Assembly: GCA_028821395.1 (NCBI GenBank)
Contig: JAPPGP010000012.1
Span: 1-54,117, forward strand
Length of the DNA: 54,117 nt
Reading direction: 5' to 3'
DNA from: Defluviicoccus sp.
Lineage (GTDB): Bacteria > Pseudomonadota > Alphaproteobacteria > MPNO01
Every line of letters starts with the position of its first letter. The first letter of the stretch is position 1. Below are positions 17,102 through 27,231 of this stretch, piece by piece. Both the position numbers and the translations under genes were made by a program. The notes under the pieces were generated by a model. It searched no databases. It was not told the DNA's origin and saw only the letters and a program-made list of their open reading frames with translations.

Positions 17102-18181
17102 TCAGGCCTCGATCTCCGCGCCGGTGCCGCCGACCAGCCGGCCAACCACCCTGGCCGTGTAGTCGACGATGGGGATGATGCGCGCGTAGTTGATCCGGGT
17201 CGGGCCGATGACGCCGATGGCGCCGACGACGCTGCGCGCGTTGTCGCTGATGGGGGCGACCACGAGAGAGCACCCGGTCATATCGAACAGGGTGTTCTCC
17301 GAGCCGATAAAGATCTGCACGCCTTCGCCGCTCTTGGTGAGGTCGAGCAGGCGGAGCACCAGCTCCTGGGTCTCGAGCGCCTCGTAGAGTGTACGCACCC
17401 TCTCCAGGTCGCTGAGGCCCGCGATGTCGTCGAGGAGATGGGCCTGCCCCTTGACGATCAGCGCGCCGGCATGGCGCTCTCCCACCCAAGTTGCGAGACC
17501 CGCCTCGACCAGCCTGGCGGTGATCGAATCGATCTGCGCCCGCCGGTCCTCGATCTCTCTGGTGATGTCGGCGAGCGCCGTCTCCACCGTGCGTCCCACC
17601 AACCTGGCGTTGAGATAGTTGCCTGCCGCGATCAGGGCGGAGGGCGGGGTGCCGACGGGCAGGTCGATCAGCCGGTTCTCGACGATCCCGTCGGCGGTGA
17701 TCATGACCACGAGCGCGCGGCCGTCGCCGAGATTGACGAACTCGACGTGCTTCAGCGGCCGGTCGGTCTTGGGCGCGGCGACCAGCCCGGCGCAGCCCGC
17801 CAGCCCGGACATCACCGCCGTCGCCTCGTTCAGCATCTGGGTCAGGTTGGTGCCTTGTCCCGCGCACTGGCTCTCGATCGTGGTCCGGTCCGCGTCGGAG
17901 ATTTCGCCGACCTGCAGCAAACCGTCGACGAACAGCCTCAGCCCGGCCTCGCTCGGCAACCGCCCGGCGGAGCTGTGCGGCGAATGCAGCAACCCCATGT
18001 CCTCGAGATCCGCCATCACGTTGCGGATCGTCGCCGGCGAGAGAGGCTGCGGCAAGCGGCGCGACAGGGTGCGCGATCCGACCGGCTCGCCGGTCTGAAC
18101 GAAGGTCTCGACAATCTCGCGAAAGATCTGCCGCGACCTTTCATTGAGTTCGCCGACGATGCTGGGCGGAGCGCTCTGCAT
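17102..18181 (-). CDS. hrcA: Heat-shock repressor HrcA
   Basis: This is a 359-residue transcriptional repressor of heat-shock genes. It has an N-terminal winged helix (about 10-85, with [12 protein letters not shown] and [18 protein letters not shown]), a GAF-like middle and an HrcA-type C-terminal domain with [18 protein letters not shown]. HrcA normally binds CIRCE inverted repeats; I could find none upstream of hrcA here. The frame is open to 18259, but the ATG at 18181 has AGGGAG five bases upstream and gives the family N-terminus. It is transcribed divergently from rph across 151 bases, which must contain both promoters. Confidence 0.96.
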   Translation of the reverse strand: MQSAPPSIVGELNERSRQIFREIVETFVQTGEPVGSRTLSRRLPQPLSPATIRNVMADLEDMGLLHSPHSSAGRLPSEAGLRLFVDGLLQVGEISDADRTTIESQCAGQGTNLTQMLNEATAVMSGLAGCAGLVAAPKTDRPLKHVEFVNLGDGRALVVMITADGIVENRLIDLPVGTPPSALIAAGNYLNARLVGRTVETALADITREIEDRRAQIDSITARLVEAGLATWVGERHAGALIVKGQAHLLDDIAGLSDLERVRTLYEALETQELVLRLLDLTKSGEGVQIFIGSENTLFDMTGCSLVVAPISDNARSVVGAIGVIGPTRINYARIIPIVDYTARVVGRLVGGTGAEIEA

Positions 18182-18332
18182 GGGACTCCCTGCGGGCGGT
18201 TGGAATGTAGTGGCGGCGCCTTCGACCGTCAACGGACCGGGCCGGTGCGCCGCGCCCAAGCCTTTGTATTTGCGGCACGATAGCCGCCGCTGCTACAAGC
18301 CTCGCCAACGATCCCAACCAGCGGGGCGGGCG

Positions 18333-19052
18333 ATGAGACCATCAGGCCGGGCGCCGGACGAAATGCGCGAAATCGTGCTGGAGCCCGGTTTCTCCAAACA
18401 TCCCGAGGGCTCCTGCCTCGCCCGCTTCGGCGATACCCACGTGTTGTGCAACGCGACCGTCGAGGAACGCGTGCCGCCCTTCATCAGGAACACCGGCGCT
18501 GGATGGGTCACGGCCGAGTACGGCATGCTGCCCCGGTCGACCCACGAACGGACGGACCGCGAGGCCGCGCGCGGCCGGCAAAGCGGTCGAACCCTCGAAA
18601 TCCAGCGCCTGATCGGCCGCTCGCTGCGCGCCGTGGTCGACATGAAGACCCTCGGCGAACGCCAGATCCGGCTCGATTGCGACGTGATCCAGGCCGATGG
18701 CGGCACCCGGACCGCCGCCATTACGGGCGCCTGGGTGGCGCTCCGCATCGCCATCGATTCGCTGCTCCAACGACAGGTCATCGCCAGCGACCCCCTGATC
18801 GGTTCGGTGGCCGCCGTCTCCTGCGGGGTCGTCGATGGCGCCGCTGTCCTCGACCTGGACTATGTCGAGGACAGCGGCGCCGATGCCGACGCGAATTTCG
18901 TGCTGACCGGGTCGGGCGGCATCGTCGAGATCCAGGGGACGGCGGAGAACGAACCCTTCACTCGCGGCGAGTTCGACGCGCTGTTCGATCTCGCCCGGGA
19001 CGGGATCGCCGCGCTCACCCGGCACCAGATGGCGGCGATCGGGCGGGGTTGA
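18333..19052 (+). CDS. rph: Ribonuclease PH
   Basis: This 239-residue phosphorolytic 3'-5' exoribonuclease trims tRNA 3' ends. The N-terminal [14 protein letters not shown], the stretch [17 protein letters not shown] and [17 protein letters not shown], and the phosphate/catalytic region [15 protein letters not shown] are all characteristic. Length equals the family norm. The start is the ATG at 18333 after a G-rich ribosome binding region. An open frame upstream to 18144 would add unconserved residues. rdgB follows four bases after the stop, in the order usual for Alphaproteobacteria. Confidence 0.97.
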   Translation: MRPSGRAPDEMREIVLEPGFSKHPEGSCLARFGDTHVLCNATVEERVPPFIRNTGAGWVTAEYGMLPRSTHERTDREAARGRQSGRTLEIQRLIGRSLRAVVDMKTLGERQIRLDCDVIQADGGTRTAAITGAWVALRIAIDSLLQRQVIASDPLIGSVAAVSCGVVDGAAVLDLDYVEDSGADADANFVLTGSGGIVEIQGTAENEPFTRGEFDALFDLARDGIAALTRHQMAAIGRG

Positions 19053-19056
19053 GGCC

Positions 19057-19674
19057 ATGGCCCGCCGGTTCCGCGGCGCACGCATCGTGGTGGCCAGCCA
19101 CAACGCGGGCAAGGTGGCCGAGATCGCCGATTTGCTCTCGCCCTACGGTCTTGAGACCGGCTCCGCCGGAGCGCTCGGCCTGGCCGAACCGGAGGAGACC
19201 GGAGCGACCTTTCGGGAGAATGCCAAGATCAAGGCGCTCGCCTGCGCTTGCGCCGCGGGGGAGGTCGCGCTCAGCGACGATTCCGGGCTCGCTGTTGCCG
19301 CGCTGGGGGGCGCGCCCGGCATCCACTCGGCGCGCTGGGGCGGTCCGGGACGGGATTTTGCGCTGGCCATGCGGCGGGTGGAAGAGGCTCTCGCACCGGA
19401 TGCCGACAGGCGCGCCGCGTTCGTCTGCGCGCTCGCGCTCGCCTGGCCGGACCGGCATGTCGAGACGTTCGAAGGCCGCGTGGAAGGCCGTCTCGTCTGG
19501 CCGCCGCGCGGCAAGCGGGGCTTCGGCTACGACCCGATATTCGTGCCGCGAGGCGGCTCCCTGACATTCGGCGAGATGGAGCCAGCGGCAAAGCATGCGA
19601 TCAGCCACCGCGCCGCCGCGTTCCGCAAACTCGCCGCCGCCTGTTTCGCGGACGAATCCCAGCCCGCGGGATGA
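19057..19674 (+). CDS. rdgB: XTP/dITP pyrophosphatase (HAM1/RdgB)
   Basis: This 205-residue housecleaning enzyme hydrolyses ITP, dITP and XTP to monophosphates and keeps non-canonical purines out of nucleic acids. Seen are the substrate motif [13 protein letters not shown] near the N-terminus, [14 protein letters not shown], the metal-binding [10 protein letters not shown] and the C-terminal [11 protein letters not shown] plus [10 protein letters not shown]. It is co-transcribed with rph (4-base gap). In many relatives hemW follows directly; here an outer membrane protein gene on the opposite strand and the sox operon come between. Confidence 0.97.
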   Translation: MARRFRGARIVVASHNAGKVAEIADLLSPYGLETGSAGALGLAEPEETGATFRENAKIKALACACAAGEVALSDDSGLAVAALGGAPGIHSARWGGPGRDFALAMRRVEEALAPDADRRAAFVCALALAWPDRHVETFEGRVEGRLVWPPRGKRGFGYDPIFVPRGGSLTFGEMEPAAKHAISHRAAAFRKLAAACFADESQPAG

Positions 19675-19705
19675 CGGCCGCGATGGGCCGCGACGCGAAC
19701 CGGAA

Positions 19706-20500
19706 TCAGAAGCCGTAGTGCAGGGAAAGGCGGAGCCAGTGGCTTCTCAGCTCGGCGCTGGTCGGGGAGTTGGGGAGCGGCATCGCCGGGCCGTGCTCCC
19801 GCCATTCCACCCGCCCGGAGCCCGCGCCGGTGTAGACCGAGAACAGATCGACGTAACGCCATGACAGTTGCAGCGTCGACCGATTTCCCATGGTGAACGC
19901 CAGACCTGCCGTCACCGTCCACGCGCGCCCGACCCGGCCTTCCCCCGGCATGATCGTTCCCACTTTCGGGAAGGACATGCGCGCCTCCCCGGTCCGCATC
20001 CGCACGGCTCCCAGCCCGCCGCCGACAAACGGGCTGAAGGAGCCCGGCTCGAACCGGCCGATCGCCGGAAGATCCACATAGGGAGAAAGAAGCTCCGACA
20101 GGGACTCCCGCAGCGCGGAACCCGGGTTCCCTTGCTCGGGAGAGCCGGGGTTCGTGCGGCCCAACAGGGTGATATCGGGGCTGTGCTCGGTGAGAAGTCC
20201 GCCGCTCGATCGTGGCGGCGCGGCGGTATAGTTGCCCAGCGCGAGGACGGGCGGCGGTTGGAAATCCCGCAGGGGGCCGAGCGGCACGTCGTCGCTTGCC
20301 GCCGGGCAGGCGGGAGACGGGGCCGCGGAGCCGCCGCTGCAACCGCTGTCGGCCCCTGACGATCCGCGTGTGCCGTCCGGCCCCGGGCCGAGCAGCGCGA
20401 ACCAATCCTGGGCCGCAGCCTCGCAGGGCGCCAGGAACGCCGCAATCGCGACCGCCGTCAAGGCATATCGCCGCAGGCTCCGGACGCCCGCCGGGCGCAT
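19706..20500 (-). CDS. Putative outer membrane beta-barrel protein
   Basis: From the ATG at 20500 this encodes about 264 residues. It has an Arg-rich signal peptide with a hydrophobic core (RRYALTAVAIAAFLAP) and a likely cleavage after CEAAAQ. A Ser/Gly/Pro-rich region with Cys pairs follows. The C-terminal half shows alternating beta-strand patterns (FSPFVGGGLGAVRM, AWTVTAGLAFTMGN, LQLSWRYVDLFS) and ends in HWLRLSLHYGF. A terminal Phe is the BAM recognition signal of outer membrane barrels, and the pattern resembles small OmpA/opacity-like porins. The frame is open upstream to 20602, so a later or earlier start is possible. It converges with rdgB (31 bases apart) and diverges from soxB. No function can be assigned. 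Confidence 0.68.
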   Translation of the reverse strand: MRPAGVRSLRRYALTAVAIAAFLAPCEAAAQDWFALLGPGPDGTRGSSGADSGCSGGSAAPSPACPAASDDVPLGPLRDFQPPPVLALGNYTAAPPRSSGGLLTEHSPDITLLGRTNPGSPEQGNPGSALRESLSELLSPYVDLPAIGRFEPGSFSPFVGGGLGAVRMRTGEARMSFPKVGTIMPGEGRVGRAWTVTAGLAFTMGNRSTLQLSWRYVDLFSVYTGAGSGRVEWREHGPAMPLPNSPTSAELRSHWLRLSLHYGF

Positions 20501-20903
20501 CGCCGGGAGCGGGAACGCGGGCGTATCGCGGCGACCGCGAGCCGCTCTCCCGGAATGCAGCAGGTCCATCGTCACCCAAGGGAAAGCGATGCAGCTTCGC
20601 ATGCCCCGGTCTCCGGCCGGTCCGACCGTCAGCGCGGCACTCTAGCCGCGATCGGCCGAATCGCCACGCCACGCGGCAGGCCGGAACTACCCAAGCGTGA
20701 CCGGCCAGAACCCGCGTGCCGAACGCCGCGTCCGACTTGCATGGCGCTGTTGTCTTACATCCCGCATCCAGCGGCTCATTTCAAGTCTCGGATGAGATCC
20801 CCTCCTTCGTCGCGGGCGATGGGTTCCGAACTACGCCAATCGGGATTGACGCCGGTCGCGGATGTTGATTTCTCTCAGACAGCAGGATCGAGGTCCGATA
20901 CCG
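20501..20903. other. Divergent intergenic region, omp / soxB
   Basis: About 400 bases separate the start of the outer membrane protein gene (leftward) from soxB (rightward). Open frames in it look like extensions of the flanking genes, with no conserved content. It must contain the promoter of the sox operon and probably that of the outer membrane protein gene. I see no clear -35/-10 pair, operator palindrome, riboswitch or RNA gene. Confidence 0.5.
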
Positions 20904-22163
20904 ATGCGCTCGATGGCCCGCTATTCGATTTTCAGCCTGGTCCGCAATGCCGTGGGCTACCACCGGGGCTGGCCCCGGGCGTGGCGCAGCCCCGAACCGC
21001 GTCCGTCATACGACATTGTGATCGTGGGCGGCGGCGGCCACGGGCTGGCGACCGCCTACTACCTAGCCAGGGAGCATGGCGTCACCGATGTCGCGGTGCT
21101 CGAAAAGGGCTGGCTGGGCGGCGGCAATACGGGGCGCAACACCACCATCATCCGGTCCAACTACCTGTGGGACGAGAGCGCGCATTTGTACGAGAAGTCC
21201 CTGAAGCTTTACGAGGGCCTCAGCCAGGAGCTCAACTTCAACATCATGTTGAGCCAGCGGGGCGTGCTGAACCTCGCCCATAACGAGCACGATCTGAAGG
21301 AGCTCTCCCGGCGGGTACGGGCGATAAGGCTGAACGGAATCGATTCGGAAATCCTCGACCCGCAGGGCGTGAAGGCCGAGGTGCCGATCGTCAACATCTC
21401 GCCCTCGGTGCGCTATCCGATCCTGGGCGCGTCGCTGCAGCGAAGGGGCGGAATCGCCCGGCACGACGCGGTCGCCTGGGGCTTCGCCCGCGCGGCCGAC
21501 GCGCGGGGCGTCGACATCGTCCAGAGCTGCGAGGTCACCGGGATCGACATCGCCGACGGCCGGGTGACGGGGCTGGAGACGACGCGGGGCAGGATCGCCG
21601 CGCGGAAGGTGGGTCTCGTCGCCGCTGGGCATTCCAGCGTGCTGGCGGCGATGGCGGGCCTCCGGCTGCCGATAGAGAGCCACACCCTCCAGGCGATGGT
21701 GTCGGAGCCCATCAAGCCGGTGCTCGACAGCGTCGTGATGTCGAACGCCGTGCATGTCTATGTCAGCCAGTCCGACAAGGGCGAGCTGGTGATCGGGGCC
21801 GGCATGGACGGCTACAACTCCTACTCCCAGCGCGGCAGCTTTCAGATCGTGGAAGGCCAGATGGGCGCGCTGATCGAGCTGTTCCCCGTATTCTCGCGGC
21901 TCAGCCTGCTGCGCCAATGGGGCGGTATCGTCGACGTCTGCCCGGACGCGAGCCCGATCGTCGGCAAGACGCCGATTGACGGGCTCTACATCAACTGCGG
22001 CTGGGGCACCGGCGGCTTCAAGGCGACGCCCGGGTCCGGCTGGGTGTTCGCGCACACCATCGCCCAGGACAGGCCGCACGATCTGAACGCGCCCTTCGCC
22101 CTCGAACGGTTCGCCAGCGGCGCTCTCATCGACGAGCACGGCGCCGCGGCGGTGGCGCATTGA
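20904..22163 (+). CDS. soxB: Sarcosine oxidase beta subunit
   Basis: This is the catalytic flavoprotein subunit (419 residues) of heterotetrameric sarcosine oxidase. The enzyme demethylates sarcosine to glycine, passing the methyl group to tetrahydrofolate and making H2O2. The FAD Rossmann motif [17 protein letters not shown] lies near residue 40. The covalent-FMN histidine sits in the family context [15 protein letters not shown]. The C-terminus has [17 protein letters not shown] chose the ATG at 20904, with GAGG ten bases upstream; an ATG three codons later is possible. It is the first gene of soxBDAG. Confidence 0.95.
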   Translation: MRSMARYSIFSLVRNAVGYHRGWPRAWRSPEPRPSYDIVIVGGGGHGLATAYYLAREHGVTDVAVLEKGWLGGGNTGRNTTIIRSNYLWDESAHLYEKSLKLYEGLSQELNFNIMLSQRGVLNLAHNEHDLKELSRRVRAIRLNGIDSEILDPQGVKAEVPIVNISPSVRYPILGASLQRRGGIARHDAVAWGFARAADARGVDIVQSCEVTGIDIADGRVTGLETTRGRIAARKVGLVAAGHSSVLAAMAGLRLPIESHTLQAMVSEPIKPVLDSVVMSNAVHVYVSQSDKGELVIGAGMDGYNSYSQRGSFQIVEGQMGALIELFPVFSRLSLLRQWGGIVDVCPDASPIVGKTPIDGLYINCGWGTGGFKATPGSGWVFAHTIAQDRPHDLNAPFALERFASGALIDEHGAAAVAH

Positions 22164-22170
22164 GGACGCG

Positions 22171-22455
22171 ATGCTGCTGATCCCCTGCCCCTGGTGCGGC
22201 GCCCGCGACGAGAGCGAGTTCACCTGCGGCGGCGAGGCGCATATCCGCCGCCCGGCCGAGCCCGACGCGCTCGACGATGCCGAATGGGCCGATTACCTGT
22301 TCATGCGGGCCAACCCGAAGGGGAGTCATCGAGAGCGCTGGTGCCACAGCCATGGCTGCGGGCGCTGGTTCAACGTCGAGCGCAACACGGTCACGCACGA
22401 GATCGTCTCGGTCTACCGCATGGGCGAGCCGCCCCCGGGCGGGAACGGGTCGTGA
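22171..22455 (+). CDS. soxD: Sarcosine oxidase delta subunit
   Basis: This is the small (94-residue) delta subunit that binds zinc and stabilises the complex. The N-terminal CPWCGARDESEFTCGGEAH and the C-terminal HSHGCGRWFNVERNT supply the Cys/His zinc ligands. It starts seven bases after soxB and its TGA overlaps the GTG of soxA (GTGA). Confidence 0.95.
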   Translation: MLLIPCPWCGARDESEFTCGGEAHIRRPAEPDALDDAEWADYLFMRANPKGSHRERWCHSHGCGRWFNVERNTVTHEIVSVYRMGEPPPGGNGS

Positions 22456-25394
22456 CGGGCCAACCGTATCGTCTGCCCGAAGGCGGCGCGGTCGACCGGT
22501 CGCGGCCCATCGGGTTTTCCTTCAACGGGCGACGCCATACGGGGTTCGCCGGCGACACGCTGGCCTCGGCCCTGCTCGCAAACGGCGTGCATCTCGTCGG
22601 GCGGAGCTTCAAGTACCACCGGCCGCGCGGCATCCTGACCGCCGGTACGGAGGAGCCCAATGCGATCGTGCAGCTCGGCCCCGGGACGCGCGGCATACCC
22701 AACGCCAGGGCCACGCGGGTCGAGCTGTATGAGGGTCTTGCCGCAAGCAGCGTCAATTGCTGGCCCGGTCCGGGGTTCGACCTCGGCGCCGTCAACGACC
22801 TCGCCCACCGCCTGATCCCGGCCGGGTTCTACTACAAGACCTTCATGTGGCCGCATCGCGGCTGGCACTTCTACGAGCGTTTCATCCGCCGGATGGCGGG
22901 GCTGGGGCGGGCGCCGGACGGTCCCGATCCGGACCGGTACGAGCGCATGAACGCACATTGCGACGTGCTCGTCGTCGGCGCCGGGCCGGCGGGGCTGGCC
23001 GCCGCGCGGGCGGCGGGGCAAGGCGGGGCGCGGGTGATCCTCGCAGACGAGCGAAGCGCGCCGGGCGGTACGCTGCTGGATGTCGCCGATTCCGGCAGGC
23101 TCGGCGAAATGTTGGCTGAGCTGGACACCCTCGACAACGTCCGCGTCCTCACTCGGACCACGGTCGCCGGCTATTTCGATCACAATTTCCTGACCGCGCT
23201 GGAGCGCGTCACCGACCATCTCGGCCCCGGCGCGCCGGCGCATCTGCCGCGCCAGCGGCTGTGGCGCATCCGCGCCGGGCGGGTGGTGCTGGCGACCGGC
23301 GCCCTGGAGCGCCCGCTGGTCTTCGCCAACAACGACCGGCCGGGGGTGATGCTGGCCTCCGCCGTCCGCGCCTATGTCAACCGCTTCGCCGTGCTCCCGG
23401 GCCAGCGCGCGGTGGTGGTCACGGACAACGACAGCGCCTACGGCGCGGCCCTCGATCTCCACCGCCAAGGCATGGAGATTGCCGCCGTTGTCGATCTCCG
23501 CCGGGACGGCGAGGGCGGGAGAGCCGCGGAGGCCCGCGAAGCCGGGCTCGAAATCCTCCCCGGCCACGCCGTGGTCGACACTGGAGGGCGGCGCCGGGTG
23601 CGGACCGCCCTTGTGGCGAGGCTCGACGACGACGGATCGCCCGCCGGACCCGTCCGTAGCCTCGGCTGCGATATGATCGCGATGTCGGGCGGCTGGAGCC
23701 CGGCGGTGCATCTGTTCTCGCAATCCGGCGGGAGGCTGCGCTATGACGAAGCGCCGCGCGCCTTCCTGCCGGAGAGCTCCCCGCAAGCGGTGACCTGCGC
23801 GGGCGCGATCGTTGGGACCGCCGACACCGGGTCCTGCATTGCCCAGGGACGCGCCGCCGGGGCGGCGGAGCCAATCGACACGGCGGCGGCACGAATGGAG
23901 GCCGCCTCACCGGTGCCGTGGGCGGTGCCGGCGAGAAACCGGGCGGGCGAGGGGCGGCGCTTCGTCGATTTCCAGAACGACGTGACTTCCGCCGATATCG
24001 CGCTGGCGGCCCGCGAGGGCTACGAGTCCGTCGAGCACGTGAAGCGCTACACCACCCTCGGCATGGGCACCGACCAGGGCAAGACCGGGAACGTCGCCGG
24101 GCTCGCGATCCTCGCGCATACGCTCGGCCTCCAGATCCCGGAGGTCGGGACCACCACGTTCCGACCGCCCTACGATCCCGTCACCTTCGGCGCCATCGCC
24201 GGGCGCGACGTGGGACGGCTGGCGGACCCGGTGCGCCGGACGCCGATGCATCGCTGGCACGCGGAGGCGGGCGCCGTCTTCGAGGATGTCGGCCAGTGGA
24301 AGCGGCCCTTCTACTATCCGCGGGACGGCGAGACCAAGCACGACGCGGTGGCCCGGGAATGCCTGGCGGTGCGCAACGCCGCCGGCGTCATGGATGCGAG
24401 CACGCTCGGCAAGATCCTGGTCTCCGGCCCCGACGCAAGGGAGCTCCTGAACCGGGTCTACACCAACGCATGGGACCGGCTGGAGGTCGGGCGCTGCCGC
24501 TACGGGCTGATGCTGGGCGAGGACGGCATGGTCATGGACGACGGCGTGACGGCGTGCCTCTCCGAGAACCGGTTCCTGACGACCACCACCACCGGCAATG
24601 CGTCGCGGATCTTCGCCTGGCTGGAGGAGTGGCTGCAGACGGAGTGGCCCGATCTCAGGGTCTATCTCACCTCGCTCACCGAACAGCTCGCCACGGTGGC
24701 GCTGGCGGGTCCCGACTCCCGGGCGATTCTCGGCGCGCTCTCCGACGATATCGACCTGGGCGCGGAAGCCTTTCCCTTCATGGCCTGGCGCGAGGGACGG
24801 GTGGCCGGGCTGCCGGCCCGGGTGTTCCGGGTCAGCTATACCGGCGAGCTGTCATACGAGATTGTCGTTGCCGCCGACTGCGCGATGGAGCTCTGGGCCG
24901 CGCTGACCGGTCCCGACCTCGCCGTCACCCCGTTCGGGACGGAAGCCATGCACGTGCTGCGCGCCGAGAAGGGCTATCTGATGATTGGCCAGGAAACCGA
25001 CGGCACGGTGACGCCTCTCGACCTCGACATGCAATGGATCCTGAGCCGGAAGAAGGATTTCGTCGGCCGCCGGTCGCTCGCCCGCCCCGCTATGCGCGAC
25101 CCGATGCGCAAGCGGCTGGTGGGGCTGGAAACCGAGGACCCGGCGACGGTGCTGCCCGAAGGCGCGCAGATCCTCGGCACGCCGCCGACGGGCGCGCCCG
25201 AGACCATGATCGGCCACGTCACGTCGAGCTACTGGAGCGCCGCGCTCGGCCGCTCGATCGCGCTGGCTCTGGTCAGGGGTGGCCGCGACAGGGAGCCGGG
25301 CACGGTCCATGTGCCGCTCGACGACCAGACCGTGCGCGCGGAAATCCGCGATCCGCGGTTCTACGATCCCGAAGGGGTGCGGATGAATGGCTGA
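22452..25394 (+). CDS. soxA: Sarcosine oxidase alpha subunit
   Basis: This 980-residue subunit carries the NAD site and the tetrahydrofolate-binding aminomethyltransferase domain. The N-terminus (about 1-100) is the ferredoxin-like domain with FNGRRHTGFAGDTLASALLANGV. A pyridine-nucleotide motif GAGPAGLAAARAAG lies near residue 178. From about 610 the sequence matches T-protein (GCV-T) folds, with YTGELSYEI and the folate-binding end. The frame is open upstream through soxD, but the GTG at 22452 overlaps the soxD stop and gives the standard N-terminus. Confidence 0.95.
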   Translation: MTGQPYRLPEGGAVDRSRPIGFSFNGRRHTGFAGDTLASALLANGVHLVGRSFKYHRPRGILTAGTEEPNAIVQLGPGTRGIPNARATRVELYEGLAASSVNCWPGPGFDLGAVNDLAHRLIPAGFYYKTFMWPHRGWHFYERFIRRMAGLGRAPDGPDPDRYERMNAHCDVLVVGAGPAGLAAARAAGQGGARVILADERSAPGGTLLDVADSGRLGEMLAELDTLDNVRVLTRTTVAGYFDHNFLTALERVTDHLGPGAPAHLPRQRLWRIRAGRVVLATGALERPLVFANNDRPGVMLASAVRAYVNRFAVLPGQRAVVVTDNDSAYGAALDLHRQGMEIAAVVDLRRDGEGGRAAEAREAGLEILPGHAVVDTGGRRRVRTALVARLDDDGSPAGPVRSLGCDMIAMSGGWSPAVHLFSQSGGRLRYDEAPRAFLPESSPQAVTCAGAIVGTADTGSCIAQGRAAGAAEPIDTAAARMEAASPVPWAVPARNRAGEGRRFVDFQNDVTSADIALAAREGYESVEHVKRYTTLGMGTDQGKTGNVAGLAILAHTLGLQIPEVGTTTFRPPYDPVTFGAIAGRDVGRLADPVRRTPMHRWHAEAGAVFEDVGQWKRPFYYPRDGETKHDAVARECLAVRNAAGVMDASTLGKILVSGPDARELLNRVYTNAWDRLEVGRCRYGLMLGEDGMVMDDGVTACLSENRFLTTTTTGNASRIFAWLEEWLQTEWPDLRVYLTSLTEQLATVALAGPDSRAILGALSDDIDLGAEAFPFMAWREGRVAGLPARVFRVSYTGELSYEIVVAADCAMELWAALTGPDLAVTPFGTEAMHVLRAEKGYLMIGQETDGTVTPLDLDMQWILSRKKDFVGRRSLARPAMRDPMRKRLVGLETEDPATVLPEGAQILGTPPTGAPETMIGHVTSSYWSAALGRSIALALVRGGRDREPGTVHVPLDDQTVRAEIRDPRFYDPEGVRMNG

Positions 25395-25935
25395 GCCCGC
25401 ACAGGGTGTCGAGCTGCGTCGCTGCCCGCCGCGCGGCCGAATCGATCTGCGCGGCGATTCGGACGACCCGGCATTCGCGGCGGCGGTCTCAGGCGTCCTC
25501 GGCCTTGAGCTTCCGTCGACGCCGAACACCAGCCGTTCCGCCGCCCGGACCTGCATGCTGTGGCTGGGGCCCGATGCGTGGCTGATCGAGACCGAGAGGG
25601 CGACGGAGTCCGAGGTCGCGGAGGCGCTGGCGCTGGCGCTCTCGGACCTCCACTCATCGGTCGCCGTCGTCGGCGACGGCAGCGTCGCAGTCTCCGTCTC
25701 CGGCCCGAGGGCGGCGGACGTGCTGGCGAAGGGGATGACGCTGGACCTCGACCCGGCACGTTTCCGCGCGGCGCACTGCGCCCGCTCCCTGCTGGCCAGG
25801 ATTCCGGTCCTGCTGCACAGGCCCGGCGACGATCCGGTCTACGAAGTCACCGTTGCGCGCAGCTACTCGGAGCATACGCTGGACTGGCTCCAGGACGCGG
25901 CGCTGGAATACGGCGATGTCGGCGAGCCTTCCTGA
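25387..25935 (+). CDS. soxG: Sarcosine oxidase gamma subunit
   Basis: This 182-residue gamma subunit completes the tetramer. It shows the typical GPDAWLIE and DLHSSVAVVGDGSVAVSVSGPRAADVL stretches and the end ARSYSEHTLDWLQDAALEYG. It overlaps soxA by eight bases, as expected for a tightly coupled operon. hemW begins 34 bases downstream with its own strong ribosome binding site. Confidence 0.92.
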   Translation: MAEPAQGVELRRCPPRGRIDLRGDSDDPAFAAAVSGVLGLELPSTPNTSRSAARTCMLWLGPDAWLIETERATESEVAEALALALSDLHSSVAVVGDGSVAVSVSGPRAADVLAKGMTLDLDPARFRAAHCARSLLARIPVLLHRPGDDPVYEVTVARSYSEHTLDWLQDAALEYGDVGEPS

Positions 25936-25969
25936 CATCGTCTCCGGCCCGCGACCCGGAGAGGAGAGA

Positions 25970-27184
25970 ATGCGCTCCTCCGCGGCCTTCGCCGTCGATG
26001 CGCGCACGCTCGGCCTCTACGTCCATTGGCCGTTCTGCCGGTCGAAATGCCCCTATTGCGACTTCAACAGCCATGTCGAGACGGCGATCGACCAGCGGCG
26101 CTGGCGCGATGCGCTGGTCGCCGAGATCCGTCACTTCGCCGCGCTCACGCCGGGCCGCCGCTTGCAGACGATCTTCTTCGGCGGCGGCACGCCATCGCTG
26201 ATGCCGCCGGAGACGGTGGCCGCCGTCATCGAGACGGCAAGGGCGTGCTGGGAGACCGCGCGGGACATCGAGATCACGCTCGAGGCCAACCCGACCTCGG
26301 TGGAGGCGGCGCGGCTCTCCTCCTACCGGGCGGCCGGGGTGGGGCGGCTTTCGCTCGGCGTGCAGTCCCTGGATGCGGAGGGGCTTGCGGCGCTCGGGCG
26401 CGAGCACGGGGTGGACGAAGCGATCGAGGCGATCGCCGCCGCGCAGGCCCTGTTCGAACGCGTCTCGTTCGACCTGATATACGCCCGGCCGGGTCAGACC
26501 AGACAAGGCTGGCGCCGGGAGCTGGGGCGCGCGCTCGAACACGCCGGCACCCATCTCTCGGTCTATCAGCTCACCATCGAGCCCGGCACCGTGTTCCACG
26601 GGCTGCATCGCCGGGGCGAGCTCGTTCTGCCGCCCGACGACGAGCAGGCCGGGTTCTTCGAGGACACGAGGTCGATGCTCGCCGATGCCGGGCTGCCCGC
26701 CTACGAGATCTCCAACCACGCGCGTCCGGGCGAAGAGTGCCGTCACAACCTGATCTACTGGCTGTCCGCCGACTATGCCGGCGTCGGACCGGGTGCCCAT
26801 GGGCGCATCGCCGGCGAGGGACGGACCACGGCGTTTGCGCAGCGCCGCGCGCCGGAGGCGTGGCGCGCGGCGGTGGAGACCGCCGGCCATGCCACGGTTT
26901 CCGAGACCGTGCTGGAGCCGTCCGAACGGCTCGAGGAAATCGCCATGATGGGGCTCCGCCTCACCGACGGGATTCCGCGCTTCCGCCTCGCGGCGCTGAC
27001 CGGACGGCAGCCCGAGGCGCTGTTCGATGCGGCGGCGCTGGAACGGCTGTCGGCGGGCGGGTTCCTGGAGCTCGACGACCGGGGCTTGCGCGCGACGCCG
27101 GCCGGACGGCAGCGTCTCGACGCGATGCTCGCCGCCCTGCTTGCCCCGGCCGCATCCTTGCGCCCCGCAGCCGCCTCCCGATAG
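25970..27184 (+). CDS. hemW: HemW, radical SAM haem chaperone
   Basis: This is a 404-residue radical SAM protein of the HemW type (formerly called HemN-like), thought to bind haem and deliver it to respiratory enzymes. The cluster motif is CRSKCPYC (C-X3-C-X2-C, about residues 23-30), followed by DFNSHV as in HemW rather than true HemN. FFGGGTPSL and the GVQSLD segment are also present. The ATG at 25970 has GGAGAGGAGAG directly upstream; the longer frame starting at 25853 overlaps soxG and is not conserved. In relatives this gene often follows rdgB directly. Confidence 0.94.
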   Translation: MRSSAAFAVDARTLGLYVHWPFCRSKCPYCDFNSHVETAIDQRRWRDALVAEIRHFAALTPGRRLQTIFFGGGTPSLMPPETVAAVIETARACWETARDIEITLEANPTSVEAARLSSYRAAGVGRLSLGVQSLDAEGLAALGREHGVDEAIEAIAAAQALFERVSFDLIYARPGQTRQGWRRELGRALEHAGTHLSVYQLTIEPGTVFHGLHRRGELVLPPDDEQAGFFEDTRSMLADAGLPAYEISNHARPGEECRHNLIYWLSADYAGVGPGAHGRIAGEGRTTAFAQRRAPEAWRAAVETAGHATVSETVLEPSERLEEIAMMGLRLTDGIPRFRLAALTGRQPEALFDAAALERLSAGGFLELDDRGLRATPAGRQRLDAMLAALLAPAASLRPAAASR

Positions 27185-27231
27185 GGTCCCGCGCCATGTC
27201 CCCGCGCCGACAACAGGGGTGACCGGGCGCG

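Noticed and set aside
22194-22451. N-terminal extension of soxA
   Set aside because: The frame is open but overlaps soxD in another frame and reads as Arg-rich sequence. The GTG at 22452 coupled to the soxD stop is a better start.
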